Positions 4,640 through 6,384 of a DNA stretch of 6,384 nucleotides are shown here, piece after piece. Position 1 is the first letter of the stretch, and the number at the start of each line of letters is the position of its first letter. Under the pieces are notes generated by a model that saw only the letters and a list, made by a program, of their open reading frames with translations, did not search any database and had not been told where the DNA came from. This stretch comes from Chloroflexota bacterium (GTDB taxonomy: Bacteria > Chloroflexota > Dehalococcoidia > UBA2979), in assembly GCA_947446155.1 (NCBI GenBank), contig CANFFZ010000111.1:1-6384 (forward strand), given 5' to 3'. Made by a program: the position numbers and the translations under genes.

Positions 4640-5857
4640 CTAGCCGCGCGGGAGGCCGAGGCCTCGGGTGGCGATGATGTTGCGCTGGATCTCGGATGAG
4701 CCGGCGGCGATCGTCCGAGGGATCGAGGTGACGTACAGGCGGGTGAACTGTGCGCCAGCGGGTGCGAGCGCTTCCTTCTCCGACCAGAGGTTGCCGTACA
4801 ACCCGAAGGCGCGCGTCCCCAAGCGGGCGATCTTTTGCACCAGCTCGGAGTTGAAGAGTTTGGTGATGGAGGCCTCGTAGTTCGGGATCATGCCCCGGTT
4901 TTGCATCGAGATCACGCGGAAGGAGAAGTTGAAGAGCACCTCCGTCTGCGTGTAGGCCTCGGCGACCTCGTGGCGGAAACCGACACTGTCGGCGAGTCGC
5001 GACTTGCGCTGGCCGTCCTCGGTCTTCACGTACTCGAGCAGGGTGGACAGCAAGCGACGGTTTTCGATCGCGGCGGCGATGTTCGAGCGCTCAAAGTCGA
5101 GCAGCGTGGCGCCGACGTACCAGCCACGGTTCTCTTCGCCCACGCGGTTCGCAACGGGGACCCGGACGTCCTCGAAGAACGTCTCGTTGAACCCGTGCTG
5201 CCAGGCCATATTGATGAGCGGGCGGACATTCAGGCCGGGTGTCTTGATATCCATCATCACGAAGGAGATGCCGCGGTGCTTCGGGGCCTCCGGGTCGGTC
5301 CGCACGAGCGCGAACAGCCAGTCCGCTGTGTGCGCGCCGGAGGTCCAGATCTTCTGGCCGTTGATGACGTACTCGTCACCGTCGCGGATCGCGCGCGTCT
5401 GCAGCGAGGCGAGGTCTGAACCGGCCCCCGGCTCCGAGTAGCCCTCCGCCCAAGCGACTTCGCCCGAGAGGATCCGCGGCAGGTGCTGGGCACGCTGCTC
5501 CTCGGTGCCATGCACGATGAGCGTGGGGCCGAGGAGGGAGACGCCCATGCCGCCGACGGCCGGCGCCTGCGCCTGCGCCATCTCCTGCTTGAAGATGAAC
5601 TGTTCAATGGGCGACAGGCCAGCGCCGCCGTACTCCAGTGGCCAGTGCGGGGCGATCCAGCCTCGCTCGGAGAGCGCGCGTGCCCATTCCTGGGCCGCCG
5701 CCTTCGCCGCAGGGTCCTTGGAGATTCGGTCCACCTGCCAGGAGCCGCCCTCGCTCTCGCCGCCGCTCACTCGGTATCGCTCCGGGAGTTTGGTCTGAAT
5801 GAGGTCTCGGACTTCCTGTCGGAAGGTGGCTTGTTCTGGGCTGTCTTTCCAGTCCAT
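4640..5857 (-). CDS. Acyl-CoA dehydrogenase (FadE-like)
   Basis: A complete 405-residue flavoprotein of the acyl-CoA dehydrogenase family. It would oxidise the alpha-beta bond of an acyl-CoA to the enoyl-CoA using FAD, passing electrons to electron-transfer flavoprotein. The N-terminal helical domain spans about 5-130, with GWIAPHWPLEYGGAGLS at 66-82. The beta domain carries the signature GYSEPGAGSDLASLQTRA (139-156) and the flavin-contacting KIWTSGAHTADW (169-180). The C-terminal helical domain ends with AAGSSEIQRN (384-393) and GLGLPRG. The medium-chain catalytic Glu position (E376 in MCAD) is A385 here; E256 in LDFERS aligns with the helix-G glutamate of isovaleryl- and long-chain enzymes and is the likely base. 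ATG 5857 is chosen for its GGGAG ribosome-binding site at 5864-5868; an upstream in-frame start at 6049 falls inside the neighbouring terminator. The substrate is unknown; FadE-like enzymes of steroid or branched acyl-CoA breakdown are plausible relatives. Confidence 0.93.
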   Translation of the reverse strand: MDWKDSPEQATFRQEVRDLIQTKLPERYRVSGGESEGGSWQVDRISKDPAAKAAAQEWARALSERGWIAPHWPLEYGGAGLSPIEQFIFKQEMAQAQAPAVGGMGVSLLGPTLIVHGTEEQRAQHLPRILSGEVAWAEGYSEPGAGSDLASLQTRAIRDGDEYVINGQKIWTSGAHTADWLFALVRTDPEAPKHRGISFVMMDIKTPGLNVRPLINMAWQHGFNETFFEDVRVPVANRVGEENRGWYVGATLLDFERSNIAAAIENRRLLSTLLEYVKTEDGQRKSRLADSVGFRHEVAEAYTQTEVLFNFSFRVISMQNRGMIPNYEASITKLFNSELVQKIARLGTRAFGLYGNLWSEKEALAPAGAQFTRLYVTSIPRTIAAGSSEIQRNIIATRGLGLPRG

Positions 5858-5870
5858 GTGGGTCTCCCAT

Positions 5871-5890
5871 CTCCGGCGCTGTTGCCGGAG
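5871..5890 (-). promoter_or_regulatory. Hairpin in the leader of the acyl-CoA dehydrogenase mRNA
   Basis: CTCCGGC (5871-5877) and GCCGGAG (5884-5890) form a perfect 7-bp stem with a six-base loop. In the mRNA it ends two bases before the GGGAG ribosome-binding site (5864-5868). It could modulate ribosome access or mRNA stability. No known riboswitch class is recognisable. Confidence 0.45.
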
Positions 5891-5932
5891 CGACGCGGGT
5901 GCCACCTCGCGAGTGTGAGGCGTGGCGAGGGC

Positions 5933-5962
5933 ACTATCACGATCGTCGTGCCCGCTCGTCAA
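5933..5962 (-). promoter_or_regulatory. Candidate housekeeping promoter of the acyl-CoA dehydrogenase
   Basis: On the minus strand, TTGACG (5957-5962) and GATAGT (5933-5938) are separated by 18 bases, close to the sigma-70 consensus. Transcription would start near 5926, leaving a leader of about 70 bases that contains the 5871-5890 hairpin and the ribosome-binding site. It lies after the 6032-6067 terminator, so the gene appears to be transcribed separately from its upstream paralogue. Confidence 0.5.
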
Positions 5963-6031
5963 GCGAGGGGCGGCGGCGGGGGCGCTTCTCCTTCTATCTA
6001 GGTCCGATGCAGGGGTGAGGGTGCCCTCGCT

Positions 6032-6067
6032 CACCAGAAGGCCCGCCACCCGGCGGGCCTTCTGGTG
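6032..6067 (-). terminator. Hairpin terminator of the partial acyl-CoA dehydrogenase gene
   Basis: A perfect 16-bp stem (6032-6047 with 6052-6067) encloses a four-base loop reading GGGT on the minus-strand sense. The inner 12 bp are identical to the stem at 4590-4617. It begins 17 bases after the stop codon. The stability of the stem makes termination likely even without a T-run. Confidence 0.85.
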
Positions 6068-6084
6068 TTGTCGCGATGCTGGCG

Positions 6085-6384
6085 CTAGCCGCGCGGGAGG
6101 CCGAGGCCGCGAGTGGCGATGACGTTGCGTTGGATTTCGGAGGAGCCGCCGGCGATGGTCTGGGGGATGCTCATGACGTAGGACTGGGTGAAGCGGGAGT
6201 TCATGGGCGCGTGCTCGCTCTTGCTGTCCCAGATGTTGGAGTAGAGCCCGAACACCTTGGTACCCGTGCGGGCAAGCCGCTGCATCAGTTCCGAGGCGAA
6301 GAGTTTCGACGTGGAGGCTTCGTAGTTCGGGATGAGGCCGCGGTTCTGCATCGAGATGATGCGGAAGGAGAAGTTGAAGAGGAC
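6085..6384 (-). CDS. Acyl-CoA dehydrogenase, C-terminal part (cut by window edge)
   Basis: The minus-strand frame runs from the window edge to a TAG at 6085-6087 and encodes the last 99 residues of a second acyl-CoA dehydrogenase. Aligned by eye without gaps to residues 307-405 of the complete neighbour, about 71 of 99 residues are identical. The flavin-domain tail AGGSSEIQRNVIATRGLGLPRG is nearly unchanged, while the stretch between GLY and YVMSIP differs most. It also lacks a glutamate at the medium-chain catalytic position (Gly here). The part that would hold the helix-G glutamate is outside the window. The gene is upstream of its paralogue in the same direction but is followed by its own strong terminator. 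The shared ends and terminators indicate tandem duplication; divergent residues suggest a different acyl-CoA substrate. Confidence 0.92.
   Translation of the reverse strand, partial: VLFNFSFRIISMQNRGLIPNYEASTSKLFASELMQRLARTGTKVFGLYSNIWDSKSEHAPMNSRFTQSYVMSIPQTIAGGSSEIQRNVIATRGLGLPRG

Noticed and set aside
4835..5419. Plus-strand open frame of 194 codons
   Set aside because: It is antisense to the acyl-CoA dehydrogenase, whose signatures are unambiguous.
5858..6049. 64-residue N-terminal extension of the acyl-CoA dehydrogenase
   Set aside because: The extension would begin inside the terminator stem of the upstream gene and is low-complexity. The ATG at 5857 has a ribosome-binding site and matches the family N-terminus.
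1..6384. CRISPR array, prophage, toxin-antitoxin or other defence system
   Set aside because: There are no regularly spaced direct repeats and no gene with nuclease, integrase (beyond the IS transposase), toxin or phage structural motifs.

Overview
The window is GC-rich bacterial chromosome. It carries seven protein-coding genes, two of them cut by the window edges, plus the end of an insertion sequence. Several genes have a TANNNT-type -10 hexamer 6-7 bases upstream of the start codon and no Shine-Dalgarno sequence. That arrangement suggests leaderless transcription, which is common in Actinomycetota, Deinococcota and some Chloroflexota. Together with the high GC and the duplicated FadE-like acyl-CoA dehydrogenases, it points to Actinomycetota or Chloroflexota, but the window alone does not settle the lineage.

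Layout: (i) 1-156 is the 3' end of an IS3-family element, with the C-terminal end of its DDE transposase and its right terminal inverted repeat. (ii) 157-550 has no convincing gene but holds a cluster of nested inverted repeats. (iii) 551-2862, plus strand: an alpha/beta hydrolase, an NfuA-type Fe-S carrier, and a short cation-efflux-like membrane protein. Each probably has its own transcription start. (iv) 2893-4514, minus strand: two unrelated class I SAM-dependent methyltransferases in tandem. The upstream one carries an unusual N-terminal helix-turn-helix, and its promoter region contains a perfect spaced palindrome. The downstream one converges on the cation transporter across a shared hairpin terminator. 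(v) 4590-6384, minus strand: two tandem paralogous acyl-CoA dehydrogenases, the second only as its C-terminal 99 residues, each followed by a nearly identical perfect hairpin terminator.

The genes do not form one pathway. The acyl-CoA dehydrogenases imply fatty-acid, steroid or other acyl-CoA catabolism, NfuA serves Fe-S cluster delivery, and the substrates of the hydrolase and both methyltransferases cannot be read from the sequence. I found no defence system, CRISPR array, prophage or tRNA. The features most worth following up are the HTH-methyltransferase with its candidate operator, the repeated leaderless-promoter register, and the two duplicated terminators whose loops are in opposite orientation.
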